Source: Bacillus sp. FJAT-25509 (GTDB lineage Bacteria > Bacillota > Bacilli > Bacillales > Bacillaceae_G). From it: 64,000 nucleotides of DNA. Both the position numbers and the translations under genes were made by a program. The notes beneath the pieces are model-generated. The model saw only the letters and a program-made list of their open reading frames with translations. It did no database searches and was not told the DNA's origin. Shown one piece after another: positions 39,880-50,724 of the stretch (position 1 is the first letter of the stretch; every line of letters starts with the position of its first letter). The DNA lies in contig NZ_LJIZ01000013.1 in assembly GCF_001420605.1 (NCBI RefSeq), positions 281,956 through 345,955 of the forward strand, in the 5' to 3' direction.

Positions 39880-40569
39880 ATGATCCAAGTAAAAAATGTT
39901 TCAAAAAAATATGGTCGAAAAAATGTTTTGCGTGATATTTCTTTCACTGCAAATAAAGGAGAAATCACTTGTTTAATTGGTATTAATGGTGTTGGTAAGT
40001 CGACAACGATGAAGGCGATTATGGGGATTACGCCAATCGATCGCGGTGAAATATTAATAGATGATAAGAAAATGAATCATACAATGTACGAAAATATCAC
40101 CTTTATACCAGATACACTTACAATGCTTCCTAGTTTTACAGTTGGAGAAGCAATGCAGTTTATGAAAGACTTTTATGTAAATTGGAATCCAGAGCGTGCA
40201 AAAGAATTACTTGGATTTTTCCGTTTAAAGGAAGATGAGAAATTAGGTGAGCTTTCAAAAGGGAATGCTGCAAAAGCTAATTTACTTTTTGGTTTAGGAC
40301 TAGATGTAGATTATGTTCTGATGGATGAACCTTTTTCTGGTATCGATATGTTTAGTAGAGAGCAAATTGCAAAAGTGTTTACAAGTCACTTAATTGAGGA
40401 TCGAGGCGTGATTATAACTACGCACGAAATTAGTGATATTGAGCACTTAATCGATAAGGTCGTTTTATTAGATAACGGCGAGATTCTGAAAGAGTTTTAT
40501 ACAGAAGAAATTCGATTAGAAGAAGGTAAATCAGTGATGGATGTAATGAGAGAGGTGTATGAGTCGTGA
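39880..40569 (+). CDS. ABC transporter ATP-binding protein
   Basis: A 229-residue ATPase: Walker A GINGVGKST near 38, a signature motif ELSKGNAAKANLLFGLG near 125 (LSKGN replaces the usual LSGGQ), Walker B VDYVLMDEPFSGID near 146 and switch His in THEISDIEH. LSKG variants are typical of the YtrB/YxlF class. The start follows the regulator stop without a gap and the end overlaps the permease start by 4 bases. Pairs with the permease encoded next. Confidence 0.93.
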   Translation: MIQVKNVSKKYGRKNVLRDISFTANKGEITCLIGINGVGKSTTMKAIMGITPIDRGEILIDDKKMNHTMYENITFIPDTLTMLPSFTVGEAMQFMKDFYVNWNPERAKELLGFFRLKEDEKLGELSKGNAAKANLLFGLGLDVDYVLMDEPFSGIDMFSREQIAKVFTSHLIEDRGVIITTHEISDIEHLIDKVVLLDNGEILKEFYTEEIRLEEGKSVMDVMREVYES

Positions 40570-41408
40570 ATCGATATTTGAAACTAGTTAATTTTGAAGT
40601 TAATCGATTTTTTAAATTATATATAGGATTACTTATTATAGTAGCAATTTCGCAGTTCGTAAGTTTATTTTTAGTAAAGTCTTCTTATATGAAAATGGCG
40701 AATGATGCAAATTACGCAAGCTCTATGAAAGCAACCGAGGAATTCATTGCATCAAATGGATTGCTAAGCTTTAACCACGTTGCTAATCATGCATTATTTA
40801 TTGGTCCAATTGTGATCAGTATCGCTTTAATGATGTTCTATGTTTTTATCATTTGGTACAGAGATTATTTCGGAAAAAATACGTTTATTTACCGTTTATT
40901 TATGCTTCCAACTTCAAGAATGACAATTTACTTTGCTAAAGCGACTACGATCTTAATTATGGTGTTGAGTTTACTTGCTTTTCAACTAATACTTATACCG
41001 ATTGAAATAAAAGTATTTCAACAAATAGTTCCGAGTGAGCTTTTAGGAAAAATGAGTACGATTGACCTTTTTAGGAGTACTACTATTTTTACAATGATAT
41101 TACCAAGTAATTTTATGGATTTCATTTTTAGGTATCTTATAGGAATGGGACTAGTATTTGCCCTGTTTACATTCATATTATTGGAGCGTAGTTATCGTTG
41201 GAAGGGCATAGTTTTTGGGATTTTATACGTGATTGCAATTGCAGGTGTACTTCTTATACCAGCTTTTATTGAATCCTATTTGTTTGGAGATGATTTTTCA
41301 TTTTATCCTAGTGAAGTGTTCTATATGGAATTAGGCCTTATTACAATCATCATTACAGGTTCAATCTTATTTAGTAAATATTTATTAAAAAACAAAGTGT
41401 CGGTGTAA
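40566..41408 (+). CDS. ABC transporter permease
   Basis: A 280-residue membrane protein with six hydrophobic segments (about 15-35, 78-100, 127-150, 185-210, 215-238, 255-275). It lacks a recognised substrate motif, as is normal for YtrC/YxlG-type permeases. GTG 40566 lies 9 bases after AGAGAGGTG and overlaps the ATPase stop, indicating coupling. With the ATPase it forms a homodimeric-type exporter or flippase candidate involved in envelope stress; the substrate is not known. Confidence 0.85.
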   Translation: MNRYLKLVNFEVNRFFKLYIGLLIIVAISQFVSLFLVKSSYMKMANDANYASSMKATEEFIASNGLLSFNHVANHALFIGPIVISIALMMFYVFIIWYRDYFGKNTFIYRLFMLPTSRMTIYFAKATTILIMVLSLLAFQLILIPIEIKVFQQIVPSELLGKMSTIDLFRSTTIFTMILPSNFMDFIFRYLIGMGLVFALFTFILLERSYRWKGIVFGILYVIAIAGVLLIPAFIESYLFGDDFSFYPSEVFYMELGLITIIITGSILFSKYLLKNKVSV

Positions 41409-41420
41409 GGAGGAGTTAGA

Positions 41421-42686
41421 ATGAAGCGATATCGTAATTTGGCAGTAATAGCCGTTGTCACGACAATTAGTTTAGGTACGTTTTTTACGAAAGTAGCTAT
41501 GTCAGAAAGTAAGTTGCCTAAATTTTATTTAAAGACAGAAAGTGGAGATGAAAAATACGTTAAAGATTTAACTATGAGCGCTGGATATGGACAATTAGAC
41601 GGTAGAAGTTTAAGTATTACAACTGATGGAAGTGTATATAAAGACAGTAATTCAATGTTTAGTGAGCTTGATAGTGACTACTTTAATTTAAAGAAATTAA
41701 ATGATTTAAAAAAGAAAGAAAGAAACTTTATGCGCGGAAAAATTTCTTCTTCTCAATTTTATATCGATAAAGATTATGCATGGTACGCTGATGTAAAAGG
41801 TGGAAAAATTGGTGGCACTTATGAGCATAAAAATAATCACTTTAAAATGTATATAGATGGTCTTGATCTTCAAAATAAAGACCGTTTTAAATTTAAACTC
41901 GATATTCCAGAGGAAGAAAACTACTCATATATTAGTGTAGAAGATGTACAATTAATCGGAAAAGAATTAGTTGTTACTACTTATCAAAATAAAACCATGG
42001 ATAATACAAATTCAGATGTAAATATCGATCAAACTGAACTGGTTATGTATCGAATTAATGTAAACCAAAAGAAAATTGTTGATCGTAAAGTTATTAATAA
42101 ATCATCCAATGACCAAAAGACTCATACACATACTGACATACAAAATCTGATACAAGAATCAGATGAAACCGTTCCTTCTAAATACAATGTATTCAAAAAG
42201 ACAAAACTAAAAGATACAGTTCAAACAAATGGTGAAACAACAACTGAAGAACTTAGAAATGAAGTAGTCATATTTAATTTAGAAAATAATAAAGATGAAA
42301 CATTAAATTTATCGAATGAACAAAAAGAACAAGTGATGCAGAGTAATGTGATCCTTGAAAACGATAACTTGTATTTTATAACGAACGGTGATAAAGATCT
42401 TTCAGTATTAAAGTATAACCTTAACAATAAAAAAGTCGAAGGTGAACCAGTACTTATTTCTAAAGTAAATAGTAATAACCTTTCAAATTATAAAATCATT
42501 AATAGAAAACTATATGTAATTACGAATAATATAGAAAATCCAGGGAAGGTCAATAAAGATTTCATTATTGCTGACTTAGCAAATGGACAAAGTGTTTTCG
42601 AAGGTAAGATTGAAGTAAAGAATATTAAAGGAAATGCTAGTAAAGCATTAAAAAAATTACAAGTATATGATTTTAAGGTTGAATAA
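41421..42686 (+). CDS. Extracytoplasmic protein of unknown function in ABC operon
   Basis: A 421-residue protein with an N-terminal hydrophobic segment (about 7-27, signal or anchor) and a large, mostly beta, Lys/Asn-rich domain outside the cell. The lengthy alternation of short strands could be a beta-propeller, but no repeat is clear. It has no Cys. It follows the permease by 12 bases after AAGGAGGAG and is the last gene of the GntR-ABC operon, so it may be an accessory or ligand-binding part of the transporter. Family not recognised. Confidence 0.65.
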   Translation: MKRYRNLAVIAVVTTISLGTFFTKVAMSESKLPKFYLKTESGDEKYVKDLTMSAGYGQLDGRSLSITTDGSVYKDSNSMFSELDSDYFNLKKLNDLKKKERNFMRGKISSSQFYIDKDYAWYADVKGGKIGGTYEHKNNHFKMYIDGLDLQNKDRFKFKLDIPEEENYSYISVEDVQLIGKELVVTTYQNKTMDNTNSDVNIDQTELVMYRINVNQKKIVDRKVINKSSNDQKTHTHTDIQNLIQESDETVPSKYNVFKKTKLKDTVQTNGETTTEELRNEVVIFNLENNKDETLNLSNEQKEQVMQSNVILENDNLYFITNGDKDLSVLKYNLNNKKVEGEPVLISKVNSNNLSNYKIINRKLYVITNNIENPGKVNKDFIIADLANGQSVFEGKIEVKNIKGNASKALKKLQVYDFKVE

Positions 42687-42720
42687 GTAGGACAGGAAAA
42701 AGATAAGAGATTGGTTATAG

Positions 42721-42754
42721 GGAAAGATTTTATAAAACTTATAAAATCTTTTCC
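42721..42754 (+). terminator. Hairpin after the ABC operon
   Basis: GGAAAGATTTTATAA-aact-TATAAAATCTTTTCC, a nearly perfect stem. Flanking sequence (GACAGGAA-type, paired with TTCCTGTTC near 42775) extends it as a larger interrupted hairpin. No immediate T run; a C/T-rich tract follows. Confidence 0.65.
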
Positions 42755-42885
42755 TACTCCTTCTTCTTTCTTATTCCTGTTCTTTTTTCTTTACCTTATC
42801 CTTCACTTAAGGAATATACGTTCTAGTTTAATTACTTGAATTCGTACTTAAACATCGATAATATGTAAAGATGATTATTTTTTAA

Positions 42886-42934
42886 AGTACGTTTGTTCTG
42901 TTTTTGATTGATTTTTGAAATTTTGTGGTAAAAT
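42886..42934 (+). promoter_or_regulatory. LexA box and promoter of uvrBA
   Basis: AGTACGTTTGTTCT (42886-42899) matches the Bacillus LexA (DinR) consensus CGAAC-N4-GTTCG at 7 of 10 defined bases. A TAAAAT -10 box is at 42929-42934, with TTGATT candidates for the -35 box at 42904-42913. This is the usual SOS control of uvrBA. Confidence 0.65.
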
Positions 42935-42972
42935 AGAAGGATAGGTATGTTTTGGAAATGGAGGCGGGGAAG

Positions 42973-44958
42973 ATGGAGCAGGAATTCGAGGTAGTTTCTA
43001 ATTATTCACCTCAAGGCGACCAGCCAAATGCGATTAAGCAGTTAGTTGAGGGGGTTAAAAATGGTAAAGAGCATCAAGTTTTATTAGGTGCTACAGGTAC
43101 GGGAAAAACGTTTACCATTTCAAATGTAATTAAAGAAGTAGGAAAACCAACATTAGTATTTGCTCACAATAAAACATTAGCAGGGCAATTATATAGTGAA
43201 TTAAAAGAGTTCTTTCCTAATAATGCAGTTGAGTATTTCGTTAGTTACTATGATTATTTTCAGCCAGAAGCTTATGTACCTCAAACGGATACTTATATTG
43301 AAAAAGATTCAAGTATTAATGATGAAATTGATAAATTACGTCACTCTGCGACTTCCTCCCTTTTTGAACGTAAGGATGTCATTATTGTAGCGAGTGTATC
43401 TTGTATTTACGGTTTAGGTTCTCCTGAAGAATATCGTGAATTAGTTTGTTCTCTTCGTATTGGAATGGAAATTAGTAGAGATGAACTATTGCATAAACTA
43501 GTAGATATTCAGTATGCACGTAATGATATTGACTTCTCACGTGGTACATTCCGAGTTCGTGGAGATGTTGTTGAAATATTCCCAGCATCACGTGATGAGC
43601 ACTGTATTCGTGTGGAATTTTTTGGTGATGAAATTGAGAGAATTAGAGAAGTGGATGCTTTAACTGGTGAAATTTTAGGTGACCGTGAACATGTTGCAAT
43701 TTTCCCGGCTTCCCACTTCGTTACTCGTGAAGAAAAAATGAAAATCGCCATTAAAAATATTGAAGCTGAGTTAGAAGTGCGATTAAAGGAAATGAGAGAT
43801 AACGGTAAGTTACTAGAAGCTCAAAGGCTCGAGCAGCGAACTAGATATGATTTAGAAATGATGAACGAGATGGGATTTTGTTCAGGAATTGAAAACTATT
43901 CCCGTCATCTGACGCTGAGACCACCTGGTTCTACACCTTATACATTATTAGACTATTTTCCAGAAGATTTCTTAATGGTGATTGACGAGTCACATGTTAC
44001 GGTTCCGCAAATTCGAGGAATGTTTAACGGCGACCAAGCTCGAAAGCAAGTTTTAGTAGATCATGGATTCCGTCTGCCTTCAGCATTGGATAATCGACCT
44101 TTAAAGTTTGCAGAGTTTGTAGAAAAGGTTCAACAAACTATTTACGTAACTGCGACACCTGGACCATATGAGCTAGAACTATGTCCTGAGAAAGTAGAGC
44201 AAATTATTCGTCCAACAGGTCTACTAGATCCGACAATAGATGTTCGTCCGATTGAAGGGCAAATTGACGATCTGATCGATGAAGTTCGTAATCGTATTGC
44301 TAAAAATGAGAGAGTACTTATTACTACTCTAACAAAGAAAATGTCTGAAGATTTAACGGACTATTTGAAAGAAATCGGAATTAAGGTTAACTATTTACAT
44401 TCTGAAATTAAAACACTTGAACGAATTGAAATTATTCGTGATCTTCGTTTAGGTAAATATGATGTATTGATTGGTATTAACCTTTTACGTGAAGGTATAG
44501 ATATTCCTGAAGTTTCATTAGTCGTAATTTTAGATGCAGATAAAGAAGGATTTTTACGATCTGAACGATCATTAATCCAAACAATTGGTCGTGCTGCAAG
44601 GAATTCAAATGGTCATGTTATTATGTATGCTGATAAAATGACGAATTCGATGGATATTGCTATTAATGAAACAAAACGTCGTCGTGAGATTCAGGAAGAA
44701 TATAACGAAAAACATGGAATCACTCCTAAAACGATTATTAAGCAAGTACGTGATGTGATTCGAGCTACTTCTGTTGCTGAGGAAGAAGAAGTTTATGAAA
44801 ACGGCATTAGTGCTAAATATAAGAAGATGAACAAAAAAGAACGTCATTTATTTATTCAATCAATTGAAATGGAAATGAAGGACGCAGCGAAGGCGCTTGA
44901 TTTTGAACGAGCAACAGAACTTCGTGACTTAATATTAGAATTGAAGTCTGAGAGGTGA
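42973..44958 (+). CDS. uvrB: Excinuclease ABC subunit B
   Basis: UvrB is the helicase-like damage-verification subunit of nucleotide excision repair. ATG 42973 follows GGAGGCGGGGAAG and gives 661 residues, the normal length. Visible motifs: Walker [11 protein letters not shown] near 39, the DNA-binding hairpin [20 protein letters not shown] near 92, [12 protein letters not shown] (DESH box) near 335, a helicase domain 2 motif [14 protein letters not shown] near 545, and a C-terminal UVR domain that binds UvrC (near 620-660). The uvrA start overlaps its region by close spacing, as in other Firmicutes. Confidence 0.97.
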   Translation: MEQEFEVVSNYSPQGDQPNAIKQLVEGVKNGKEHQVLLGATGTGKTFTISNVIKEVGKPTLVFAHNKTLAGQLYSELKEFFPNNAVEYFVSYYDYFQPEAYVPQTDTYIEKDSSINDEIDKLRHSATSSLFERKDVIIVASVSCIYGLGSPEEYRELVCSLRIGMEISRDELLHKLVDIQYARNDIDFSRGTFRVRGDVVEIFPASRDEHCIRVEFFGDEIERIREVDALTGEILGDREHVAIFPASHFVTREEKMKIAIKNIEAELEVRLKEMRDNGKLLEAQRLEQRTRYDLEMMNEMGFCSGIENYSRHLTLRPPGSTPYTLLDYFPEDFLMVIDESHVTVPQIRGMFNGDQARKQVLVDHGFRLPSALDNRPLKFAEFVEKVQQTIYVTATPGPYELELCPEKVEQIIRPTGLLDPTIDVRPIEGQIDDLIDEVRNRIAKNERVLITTLTKKMSEDLTDYLKEIGIKVNYLHSEIKTLERIEIIRDLRLGKYDVLIGINLLREGIDIPEVSLVVILDADKEGFLRSERSLIQTIGRAARNSNGHVIMYADKMTNSMDIAINETKRRREIQEEYNEKHGITPKTIIKQVRDVIRATSVAEEEEVYENGISAKYKKMNKKERHLFIQSIEMEMKDAAKALDFERATELRDLILELKSER

Positions 44959-44963
44959 AGAAC

Positions 44964-47831
44964 TTGAAAAGTATGAATGAAATAATTATTAAAGGGGCCA
45001 GAGCGCATAACTTAAAAAATATCGATGTAACGATCCCTCGCAATCAATTAGTAGTTGTGACTGGTTTATCGGGATCAGGTAAGTCATCTCTAGCATTCGA
45101 TACGATTTATGCAGAAGGTCAACGCAGATATGTAGAATCTTTATCTGCGTATGCTCGTCAATTTTTAGGTCAAATGGATAAACCTGATGTTGATTCAATT
45201 GAAGGACTTTCACCTGCGATTTCAATTGATCAAAAAACGACTAGCCGAAATCCCCGTTCGACAGTTGGTACTGTAACAGAGATTTACGACTATTTAAGAC
45301 TTCTGTATGCTCGAATTGGAACGCCGATTTGTCCAAATCACGGTATTGAAATTACTTCTCAAACAGTCGAACAAATGGTAGATCGTGTAATGGAGTATCC
45401 TGAACGAACGAAACTTCAAGTACTTGCTCCTGTGGTATCTGGTCGTAAAGGGACACATGTAAAAGTATTTGAAGAAATAAAAAAACAAGGGTTCGTTCGT
45501 GTTCGTGTTGATGGTGAGCTATTTGATGTATCTGATGAAATAGAATTAGAGAAAAATAAGAAGCATTCAATCGAAGTTGTAATTGACCGTATTGTCGTAA
45601 AAGATGGTGTAGCGTCTCGATTAGCTGATTCTCTTGAAACAGCTTTAAAACTAGGAGAAGGTCGAGTAATCATTGATGTAATAGGTGAAGAAGAATTACT
45701 TTTTAGTGAACATCATGCATGTCCTTTATGTGGTTTCTCAATTGGGGAATTAGAGCCGCGTATGTTTTCGTTTAACAGCCCGTTTGGAGCTTGTCATTCA
45801 TGTGATGGATTAGGAACAAAATTAGAAGTGGATATAAACTTAGTTATCCCAAATGATGAATTAACACTTAAAGAAAATGCTATAGCACCATGGGAATCAA
45901 TTAGCTCAATGTATTATCCTCAATTACTAGAGAGTGTTTGTAATCATTACGGCATTGATATGAATATTCCATTTAAAGACATACCAAAAGATCTGCAAGA
46001 TAAAATTCTTTATGGTAGTAATGGCGAACAAATCTATTTTAAATATGATAACGAGCAAGGTCATGTACGTGAAGCGATGATTGAATTTGAAGGTGTTATT
46101 TCGAACGTAGAGAGACGTTTTAAAGAAACATCTTCAGATTTTATTCGTGAGCAAATGGAAAAGTACATGGCGCAACAACATTGTCCAACTTGCAAAGGGC
46201 ATCGTCTAAGAAAAGAGGCTCTTGCAGTATTTATTGGTGGCTTGCATGTTGGTGAAGTAACAAAAATGTCAGTTAAAGAAGCGTTTGATTTCTTTGGATC
46301 GCTTGATTTAACGCCAAAACAAGAAAAAATTGCAAATCTAATCCTTCGAGAAATTAGAGAGCGGTTAGGCTTTTTAGTAAATGTAGGTTTGGATTATTTA
46401 ACATTGAACCGAGCTGCAGGTACATTATCTGGTGGAGAAGCTCAACGAATTCGTTTGGCGACTCAAATTGGTTCGAGATTAACTGGTGTATTATATATTT
46501 TAGATGAGCCATCGATTGGATTACACCAACGTGATAATGATCGTTTAATCTCAACATTGTTAAATATGAGAGACATCGGAAATACTTTAATTGTTGTAGA
46601 GCATGATGAAGATACGATGCTTGCAGCAGATTATTTAATTGATATCGGACCGGGAGCCGGTATTCACGGTGGCCAGGTCATTTCACAAGGAACTCCAAAT
46701 GAAGTAATGAATGATCAAAATTCATTAACAGGGAAGTACTTATCAGGTGAAAAGTTTATTCCTGTACCACTTGAGCGTAGAAAAGGCGATGGACGTGAAA
46801 TTAAAATTGTTGGAGCAAAGGAAAATAATTTAAAAAATGTATCAACTTCATTCCCATTAGGTACGTTCGTTGCGGTAACGGGTGTATCAGGATCAGGGAA
46901 AAGTACATTAATTAATGAGATTTTATATAAATCATTAGCTCAAAAATTAAATGGTTCGAAAGTACGTCCAGGGGAGCATAAAGAAATTAAAGGCATTGAA
47001 CAATTGGAGAAGGTTATTGATATTGATCAATCACCAATTGGTCGTACTCCTCGTTCTAATCCGGCTACTTATACTGGTGTATTTGATGATATTCGAGATG
47101 TATATGCTGCTACGAATGAGTCAAAAGTTCGTGGTTATAAGAAAGGTCGGTTTAGCTTCAACGTTAAAGGTGGAAGATGTGAAGCATGTCGAGGCGATGG
47201 AATTATTAAAATAGAAATGCATTTCTTACCTGATGTTTACGTACCATGCGAGATTTGTCATGGTAAACGATATAATCGAGAAACGTTAGAAGTAAAATAT
47301 AAAGATAAATCGATATCTGAAGTTTTAAATATGACGGTTGAGGATGCAGTTTCCTTCTTTGAAAATATTCCTAAGATTAAACGCAAACTTCAAACGTTAT
47401 ACGATGTAGGTTTAGGTTATATTACATTAGGACAGCCTGCTACGACTTTATCTGGCGGGGAAGCACAGCGTGTAAAACTAGCTTCCGAGCTTCATAAACG
47501 TACGAATGGAAGAACTTTATATATATTAGATGAACCTACTACAGGGCTTCATGTTGATGATATTGCACGATTATTAGTTGTTTTACAAAGACTAGTAGAT
47601 AATGGCGATACTGTACTTGTAATTGAACATAACTTAGATGTGATTAAAGCAGCCGACTATCTAATCGATCTAGGACCAGAAGGTGGAGACAAAGGTGGGA
47701 CTATCGTAGCAACCGGTACACCAGAGAAACTATGTAAAGTCGAAGCGTCTCATACAGGTAAGTATTTAAAAGTGGTATTAGAACGTGACAAAGCTAGAAT
47801 GGAAAAAAGAATGGCATTGATGGAGTCTTAA
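44964..47831 (+). CDS. uvrA: Excinuclease ABC subunit A
   Basis: UvrA is the ABC-type ATPase that finds DNA lesions and loads UvrB. It has two ATPase cassettes: Walker [13 protein letters not shown] (near 32) and [11 protein letters not shown] (near 640); signatures [19 protein letters not shown] and [18 protein letters not shown]; and Walker [11 protein letters not shown] and [10 protein letters not shown]. Zinc-binding CPLC...CHSC and CEAC...CEIC pairs and CPTCKGHRL are present. TTG 44964, 6 bases after GAGGTG, is the preferred start (955 residues); ATG 44973 is possible. Confidence 0.97.
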   Translation: MKSMNEIIIKGARAHNLKNIDVTIPRNQLVVVTGLSGSGKSSLAFDTIYAEGQRRYVESLSAYARQFLGQMDKPDVDSIEGLSPAISIDQKTTSRNPRSTVGTVTEIYDYLRLLYARIGTPICPNHGIEITSQTVEQMVDRVMEYPERTKLQVLAPVVSGRKGTHVKVFEEIKKQGFVRVRVDGELFDVSDEIELEKNKKHSIEVVIDRIVVKDGVASRLADSLETALKLGEGRVIIDVIGEEELLFSEHHACPLCGFSIGELEPRMFSFNSPFGACHSCDGLGTKLEVDINLVIPNDELTLKENAIAPWESISSMYYPQLLESVCNHYGIDMNIPFKDIPKDLQDKILYGSNGEQIYFKYDNEQGHVREAMIEFEGVISNVERRFKETSSDFIREQMEKYMAQQHCPTCKGHRLRKEALAVFIGGLHVGEVTKMSVKEAFDFFGSLDLTPKQEKIANLILREIRERLGFLVNVGLDYLTLNRAAGTLSGGEAQRIRLATQIGSRLTGVLYILDEPSIGLHQRDNDRLISTLLNMRDIGNTLIVVEHDEDTMLAADYLIDIGPGAGIHGGQVISQGTPNEVMNDQNSLTGKYLSGEKFIPVPLERRKGDGREIKIVGAKENNLKNVSTSFPLGTFVAVTGVSGSGKSTLINEILYKSLAQKLNGSKVRPGEHKEIKGIEQLEKVIDIDQSPIGRTPRSNPATYTGVFDDIRDVYAATNESKVRGYKKGRFSFNVKGGRCEACRGDGIIKIEMHFLPDVYVPCEICHGKRYNRETLEVKYKDKSISEVLNMTVEDAVSFFENIPKIKRKLQTLYDVGLGYITLGQPATTLSGGEAQRVKLASELHKRTNGRTLYILDEPTTGLHVDDIARLLVVLQRLVDNGDTVLVIEHNLDVIKAADYLIDLGPEGGDKGGTIVATGTPEKLCKVEASHTGKYLKVVLERDKARMEKRMALMES

Positions 47832-47868
47832 TCTTAAAAAGATAGTCTCAAAATAAATTGAAAAAGAG

Positions 47869-47915
47869 ATACAAAGAATAGGACTTAAACTCCTTTTCTT
47901 TGTATTTGTTTTTAT
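47869..47915 (+). terminator. Terminator of uvrBA
   Basis: ATACAAAGAAtAGGA pairs with TCCTtTTCTTTGTAT, then TTGTTTTT. Confidence 0.85.
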
Positions 47916-48060
47916 ATAGGCATTTTAATGTTATTCATAGTTCCTTTTACTTGAAAAGTAGTCCACATTTCTTTAATGTTTTAACATAGAATAAATAATG
48001 AAATAGAAAAATTAGTAATGATAAAAAAATGAGGACGTATCGATAGAGAGGAGATTTTTT

Positions 48061-48255
48061 TTGAAAAAACTATATCGATCTTCTAAAGATTCCATGCTTG
48101 CGGGTGTATGTGGTGGATTAGGTAAGTATTTTAATTTGGACAGTACATTAATCCGTTTACTGTTTGTTATTTTATTCTTCGTAGGATTTGGAGCACTTCT
48201 ATTTGTGTATTTAATTTGGATATTTGTTGTTCCAGAAGAAGGTGACGTGAAATAA
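48061..48255 (+). CDS. PspC domain membrane protein (YvlC-like)
   Basis: A 64-residue protein consisting of one PspC domain: KKLYRSSKDSMLAGVCGGLG, KYFNLDSTLIRLLFVILFF and a single long membrane helix pair ending LIWIFVVPEEG. The TTG start lies after GAGAGGAG. In B. subtilis the yvlC-yvlD genes belong to a membrane-stress operon; here the pair stands alone after uvrA. The next gene starts directly after its stop. Confidence 0.9.
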   Translation: MKKLYRSSKDSMLAGVCGGLGKYFNLDSTLIRLLFVILFFVGFGALLFVYLIWIFVVPEEGDVK

Positions 48256-48630
48256 ATGAGATGGTTTTTTTCATTAGCTATTAATAGCTTAGTTTTTATT
48301 GTAGTAGCAGGATTTCTGCAACCAGATTTTTATGTAAAAAATGTTCCAACAGCTATAATAGCTGCGTTGGTGTTATCGATCTTAAATACAATTATTCGTC
48401 CAATCTTAATATTAATAACTTTACCTGTAACCATTTTTACGATGGGATTATTCCTGTTTATTATTAATGCATTTACGTTAGAAATTACTGATTATTTATT
48501 AGGGGATGCCCTACGAGTAAATGGTTTTGGAACTGCTATTATTGCATCGATTCTAATTAGTACATTCAGTATGTTAATTCAATATTTTGTGTTTGGTTCA
48601 AAGGACAAAAAAAAGCATAGTCATCGGTAA
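48256..48630 (+). CDS. Phage holin family IV / YvlD-like membrane protein
   Basis: A 124-residue membrane protein with four hydrophobic segments. The central AALVLSILNTIIRPILILIT, then LPVTIFTMGLFLFIINAFTL, is the YvlD/holin-4 superfamily signature. Despite the name it is a conserved chromosomal protein, not part of a phage; no phage genes surround it. It directly follows the PspC gene, as yvlC-yvlD do. Confidence 0.9.
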   Translation: MRWFFSLAINSLVFIVVAGFLQPDFYVKNVPTAIIAALVLSILNTIIRPILILITLPVTIFTMGLFLFIINAFTLEITDYLLGDALRVNGFGTAIIASILISTFSMLIQYFVFGSKDKKKHSHR

Positions 48631-48680
48631 AAAAGAGGAGTCTCTTAAGTTAAAGTACTTTTGAGAGTCTCTTTTTTTTG
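48628..48680 (+). terminator. Terminator of yvlCD-like unit
   Basis: AAAAAAGAG...CTC..AAGT pairs with ACTTTTGAGAGTCTCTTTTTTTT, an imperfect stem ending in eight T. Confidence 0.8.
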
Positions 48681-48871
48681 TTTTTTAAATTAGTGGGGAA
48701 ATCGAATTATATGTGAACTCCATTGATATATGACTGATGAGGGGTGTTATAATGCTAAAACTGATTGTTTAGTTATAAAATTCAGTTGATAAATTCACTT
48801 TTACATTAATGATTTTTAATCGTTTTAGCGCAGATAGTGACTTGTCGACATTTTCCCACAAAGTTTAAAAA

Positions 48872-48880
48872 TGGTACAAT
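48872..48880 (+). promoter_or_regulatory. Extended -10 promoter of hprK
   Basis: TGGTACAAT (48872-48880), a TGn-extended -10 box 41 bases before the hprK start; no good -35 box is seen upstream. Confidence 0.6.
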
Positions 48881-48921
48881 ATGAGAGATAATACATAATT
48901 ATTAATCCTTAGGAGGCTTGT

Positions 48922-49863
48922 ATGGCTAAATTACGTACAAAGAATTTAGTTGAGTATTTTAAATTAGAGGTCATTAGTGGAAGTGCGGGTTTGAATCGTT
49001 CGATTAACACGACTGACTTATCTCGCCCAGGTATAGAGGTTGCAGGTTTTTTTACATACTATCCATCTGATCGAGTACAAATATTAGGGAAAACAGAATT
49101 AACTTTTTATCATAGCTTAACTGACGAAGAAAAACAGGGGCGATTAAGAAAGCTTTGTGCAGATGATACGCCTTGTATCATTGTGACACGAGGTTTAGAA
49201 ATTCCATCCGAATTAATCGAAGCGGGTGAAGAAACTGGCGTACCTATTTTACTATCAAACAGTAAGACAACTACAGCGTACAGTAGACTTACGAGTTATT
49301 TAGAGGCTAAACTTGCCCCAACTACAGCGTTACACGGTGTACTAGTTGATATTTACGGTGTCGGTGTATTAATTACTGGAAAAAGTGGAGTAGGTAAAAG
49401 TGAAACAGCCCTAGAGTTAGTAAAACGTGGTCATCGATTAGTAGCAGATGATTCAGTAGAGATTCGTCAAACTGATGAGGATACGCTGATTGGTTCATCG
49501 CCAGAATTAATTGAACATTTATTGGAAATTCGTGGATTAGGAATTATTAATGTAATGACTCTTTTCGGAGCAGGGTCTGTACGAAATTACAAGCGTATTA
49601 CGTTGAACATTGATTTAGAGACTTGGGACTCTCAAAAGGTTTACGATCGAGTTGGTTTAGACGATGAAAAACTCAGAATATTAGATACAGATATTTCGAA
49701 AATTACATTACCTGTTCGACCAGGGCGAAATTTAGCTGTTATTATTGAAGTAGCAGCGATGAATTTCCGTTTGAAAAATATGGGTGTAAACGCAGCGCAG
49801 CAATTTGCAGATCGTTTAGAGAAGGTAATTCAAGGCGGTAATAATGTTAGTGATTTAATTTAA
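48922..49863 (+). CDS. hprK: HPr kinase/phosphorylase
   Basis: Bifunctional sensor enzyme that phosphorylates Ser46 of HPr and Crh when glycolytic intermediates are high and removes the phosphate otherwise, thereby driving CcpA-dependent catabolite repression. The 313 residues contain the Walker A loop [16 protein letters not shown] near 153, [12 protein letters not shown], and the HprK signature [20 protein letters not shown] near 200. Its substrate Crh is encoded 9.5 kb downstream. It leads hprK-lgt-yvoD-ppaX-yvoF, the Bacillus order. RBS TTAGGAGG. Confidence 0.97.
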   Translation: MAKLRTKNLVEYFKLEVISGSAGLNRSINTTDLSRPGIEVAGFFTYYPSDRVQILGKTELTFYHSLTDEEKQGRLRKLCADDTPCIIVTRGLEIPSELIEAGEETGVPILLSNSKTTTAYSRLTSYLEAKLAPTTALHGVLVDIYGVGVLITGKSGVGKSETALELVKRGHRLVADDSVEIRQTDEDTLIGSSPELIEHLLEIRGLGIINVMTLFGAGSVRNYKRITLNIDLETWDSQKVYDRVGLDDEKLRILDTDISKITLPVRPGRNLAVIIEVAAMNFRLKNMGVNAAQQFADRLEKVIQGGNNVSDLI

Positions 49864-49884
49864 TGAAAAAGTGGGGAAATTGAA

Positions 49885-50697
49885 ATGGAGTCAAATATTC
49901 AGCCATTAGATAAAGTATTTTTACACTTAGGTCCTCTTTCAATAAAGTGGTATGGGGTATTGATTGGATTAGGAGTTGTTTTAGGTTTATGGTTGGCAAT
50001 TCGTGAAAGTAAACGACGTGGAATACCTGATGATACATTTTTAGATTTAATTTTAGTAGCTCTACCTTCAGCAATTATAGGGGCTAGAATTTATTATGTG
50101 CTCTTTGAGTGGAACTACTATTCTAAGCATGTTAGTGAAATACCGGCAATTTGGCATGGTGGTTTAGCTATTCACGGTGGTTTAATTGGAGCATTTATTG
50201 CTAGTTATTTCTTTGCAAAGAAAAGAGGCATTTCATTTTGGAAGCTTGCAGATATAGCAGCACCAAGTATTTTAGTAGGCCAAATGCTTGGACGTTGGGG
50301 GAACTTCATGAACCAAGAGGCTCATGGTGGACCAGTAACTAGAGCATTTTTAGAAAGTCTTCATTTACCTACTTGGATTATTAATCAAATGTATATTGAT
50401 GGAACGTATTATCATCCAACGTTTTTATATGAATCTCTATGGAGTTTATTAGGGATTATTTTCTTACTAATTTTGAGAAAAGTGAATCTTAGACGTGGTG
50501 AAATGTTTTTAACATATTTAATTTGGTATTCAATTGGTCGTTACTTTATTGAAGGATTAAGAACAGATAGTTTAATGTTAACAAGTACTATTAGAATGGC
50601 TCAATTTATTTCAGTCGTGATTATCGTACTATCTATTATCATTCTTGTTTATCGTAGAGTTAAGGGGTTATCGAATGAGCGTTATTTAGACGCATAA
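49885..50697 (+). CDS. lgt: Prolipoprotein diacylglyceryl transferase
   Basis: Membrane enzyme that attaches diacylglycerol to the lipobox Cys of prolipoproteins, the first step in lipoprotein maturation. The 270 residues hold seven membrane segments, [18 protein letters not shown] (His-Gly motif near 91) and the signature [14 protein letters not shown] near 136. It would modify, for example, the putative lipoprotein encoded at 2494. Starts 21 bases after hprK with RBS GTGGGG. Confidence 0.97.
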   Translation: MESNIQPLDKVFLHLGPLSIKWYGVLIGLGVVLGLWLAIRESKRRGIPDDTFLDLILVALPSAIIGARIYYVLFEWNYYSKHVSEIPAIWHGGLAIHGGLIGAFIASYFFAKKRGISFWKLADIAAPSILVGQMLGRWGNFMNQEAHGGPVTRAFLESLHLPTWIINQMYIDGTYYHPTFLYESLWSLLGIIFLLILRKVNLRRGEMFLTYLIWYSIGRYFIEGLRTDSLMLTSTIRMAQFISVVIIVLSIIILVYRRVKGLSNERYLDA

Positions 50698-50724
50698 GTT
50701 TGTAAAACAGGAGTGGGGAGCACG

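Noticed and set aside
48256-48630. Phage holin, suggesting a prophage
   Set aside because: The holin-4 superfamily name is misleading; it is a YvlD-like chromosomal gene with no phage genes nearby.
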